This document shows positions 57,348 through 58,920 of a stretch of 58,920 bases of DNA, piece by piece (the first letter of the stretch is position 1; each line of letters opens with the position of its first letter). The notes below the pieces were generated by a model that was not told the DNA's origin, did no database searches, and saw only the letters and a list, made by a program, of their open reading frames with translations. The DNA is from Polaribacter sp. (lineage in GTDB: Bacteria; Bacteroidota; Bacteroidia; Flavobacteriales; Flavobacteriaceae). A program made the translations under genes and the position numbers. Where the stretch lies: the NCBI GenBank assembly GCA_029245785.1, contig JAQWOR010000060.1, positions 1-58,920 on the forward strand, given 5' to 3'.

Positions 57348-58865
57348 ATGAGGTTATTTTTTTCGTTTATTCTATGTCTTTTAATGCTATCTATAAGCTC
57401 TTGTAGAAAAGATTTTAGTACTACCCCGAGTTTTGGCGAATTAACCTTTTCTAAAGACACTGTTTTTTTAGATACTGTTTTTACAAACATTGGATCTAGT
57501 ACCTATAACTTAAAAATTTATAACAAAAGTAATACTGCAATTAGCATTCCCTCTATAGAGCTAGCAAACGGAGCCAACTCTAATTACCGCCTAAATGTTG
57601 ACGGAATTCCTGGAAAATCTTTTCAAGATATAGCTGTTTTGGCAAACGACAGTGTCTATGTTTTTATAGAAACTACCATTGATGCTAGCACAGTTACCAA
57701 TCCGTTGTATGTTGATAAGATTCTATTCGATACAGGCATTAAAGAACAACAGGTAGATTTGGTAACACTGGTTCAAGATGCTGTTTTTATTTTTCCAGGG
57801 AAAGACCCTATCTCTATGAAAATTGACTCACTATCCTTAGACGGAAGCCCAACAAACATAAAAGGTCGTTTTTTAACAAACTCAGAACTTACATTTACCA
57901 ATACAAAGCCTTATGTTATCTACGGATATGCCGCAGTTCCAGAAAACAAAACACTCACTATTGATGCGGGCGCTAACATTTATTTTCACAGCAATTCAGG
58001 ATTGATTGTCGACAAAAAAGCAACCTTAAAAGCAAACGGCACACTTAACAATCAAATAATTTTTGAAGGCGATCGATTGGAATTCAGACATAGCAACACT
58101 CCTGGTCAATGGGGAACCATTTGGATGCGAGCCGGTAGCAAAGATAACGAGATCTCTTACGCAACTATTAAAAATGGAACTATCGGTATTTTAGTCGACT
58201 CGATTGGCTCACCTACCACTCCAACATTAACCATAAAAAACTCACAAGTATACAACAGCTCTAACTTCGGAATTCTAGGAAGAGAAACCAATATTACAGG
58301 AGAAAACTTAGTTATTGGAAACACAGGACAATCTGCCTTAGCCTGCACTATTGGTGGTACGTATAATTTTACACATTGTACTTTTGCCAACTATTGGAAC
58401 CATAGTTTACGACAGTTTCCTACGGTTTTAGTAAATAATTTTTTTAGCTATCAAAATGCCAACAATCAAGAAGTTATTGAGACTAGAAATTTACATGCTG
58501 CTAATTTTATCAATTGTATTATTGACGGAAATAACAATATCGAATTTATTCTTGACAAGGTTGATGGAAGCATCTTTGAGTACACCATAAAAAACAGCCT
58601 TATTCAGTTCAATGACATCAATAATTCATTTACCACCAACAATGAACTAAATTTTGATGACACCGCGCATTATCAACATATTATTTTAAATGGAACCCCC
58701 CATTTTAAAGACACTTTTTTAAATCAGTTTATTATTGGGCAAAACAGTGATGCTATTAAAAAAGCAGACGAAGTTTCCGCTCAATTAATTCCTTTAGACC
58801 TTTTAGGAATTGACAGAACTACAAACCCAGATATTGGAGCCTACCAACACATTGTTTTTAATTAA
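57348..58865 (+). CDS. Lipoprotein with a right-handed beta-helix
   Basis: 505 residues. Signal MRLFFSFILCLLMLSISSC (Cys 19) marks a lipoprotein. An N-terminal Ig-like part (about 30-150: GELTFSKDTVFLDTVFTNIGSSTYNLKIYNKSN) precedes a parallel beta-helix region (about 200-480) of short repeated strands with many Asn, Ser and Gly (GQWGTIWMRAGSKDNEISYATIKNGTIG, NSQVYNSSNFGILG). The C-terminal GIDRTTNPDIGAYQHI is the family end motif. The same fold occurs in polysaccharide-binding and adhesin-like proteins; no enzyme motif is seen. It begins 44 bases after the cyclotransferase gene, perhaps in one transcript. Confidence 0.82.
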   Translation: MRLFFSFILCLLMLSISSCRKDFSTTPSFGELTFSKDTVFLDTVFTNIGSSTYNLKIYNKSNTAISIPSIELANGANSNYRLNVDGIPGKSFQDIAVLANDSVYVFIETTIDASTVTNPLYVDKILFDTGIKEQQVDLVTLVQDAVFIFPGKDPISMKIDSLSLDGSPTNIKGRFLTNSELTFTNTKPYVIYGYAAVPENKTLTIDAGANIYFHSNSGLIVDKKATLKANGTLNNQIIFEGDRLEFRHSNTPGQWGTIWMRAGSKDNEISYATIKNGTIGILVDSIGSPTTPTLTIKNSQVYNSSNFGILGRETNITGENLVIGNTGQSALACTIGGTYNFTHCTFANYWNHSLRQFPTVLVNNFFSYQNANNQEVIETRNLHAANFINCIIDGNNNIEFILDKVDGSIFEYTIKNSLIQFNDINNSFTTNNELNFDDTAHYQHIILNGTPHFKDTFLNQFIIGQNSDAIKKADEVSAQLIPLDLLGIDRTTNPDIGAYQHIVFN

Positions 58866-58920
58866 TTTTTAAAACACTTCACAAAAACTTTTGTAAGTCA
58901 CTCAAATTGAGTAACTTTAC

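Overview
The window is chromosomal DNA of a low-GC Bacteroidetes bacterium, most likely a (marine) member of the Flavobacteriaceae. Evidence: AT-rich codon use, lipoprotein signal peptides, little Shine-Dalgarno sequence, Bacteroidetes -7 elements (TAnnTTTG) upstream of many genes, TTG starts, and family choices typical of the group (fused SerB-SerA, kynurenine/2-aminomuconate operon, type B L31, ddl-PASTA-rluD-coaD neighbourhood). There is no rRNA, tRNA, CRISPR array, phage or intact transposon. Accessory signal consists of palindromic intergenic repeats, one gene relic, and a damaged dnaK.

Layout. 1-1045: tail of an IcmF/methylmalonyl-CoA mutase-like gene, then a 34-residue Cys-rich peptide, a long hairpin and a SigZ-like ECF sigma factor. 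1138-7876 (minus): YgiQ radical SAM protein, secreted amidohydrolase, secreted M14 peptidase, TrmL. 7994-13167 (plus): xdhA-xdhB-membrane protein-xdhC, a cytosolic xanthine dehydrogenase operon. 13173-15865 (minus): a hypothetical gene and dnaK, which has an in-frame TAG at codon 23 and a repeat inserted at its 3' end. 16087-23137: serine deaminase, YaaA, RluD, PASTA protein, Ddl, CoaD, VIT transporter, SRPBCC protein. 23243-26622: iorA-iorB-mocA, a second, Tat-exported molybdenum hydroxylase with a MocA-like cofactor enzyme. 26649-30720: SulP, NUDIX/pyrE with face-to-face promoters, SRPBCC, BirA. 30807-36149 (plus): rsfS-ftsH-LUD-cdsA-psd-acyl-CoA-binding protein-YceI.

36201-43857 (minus) is a kynurenine degradation operon read kynU-kmo-ridA-ALDH-SDR-nbaC-ACMSD. 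It converts kynurenine (and 3-hydroxykynurenine) through 3-hydroxyanthranilate to 2-aminomuconate and its deamination product. Tryptophan dioxygenase and kynurenine formamidase are not in the window. Repeats and a GIY-YIG nuclease relic sit in its spacers, and its SDR lacks the normal catalytic Tyr and Lys. 44063-51015: a duplicated-domain lipoprotein, a serine biosynthesis fusion with a possibly structured leader, a degenerate UbiA-like protein and gcvP. 51110-55730 (minus): a secreted TPR/SnoaL-like protein, a BBE-type flavoprotein, a lipoprotein made of two YdhR-like copies and a DUF4242/cyclase-like/AraC regulator. 55848-58865: L31, glutaminyl cyclase and a beta-helix lipoprotein.

Best candidates for something undescribed: the Cys-rich peptide/SigZ pair, the interrupted dnaK, the active-site-less SDR of the kynurenine operon, the membrane protein inside the xanthine dehydrogenase operon, and the DUF4242-cyclase-AraC/YdhR/BBE cluster. 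Function calls rest on recognised motifs and were not checked by database search.
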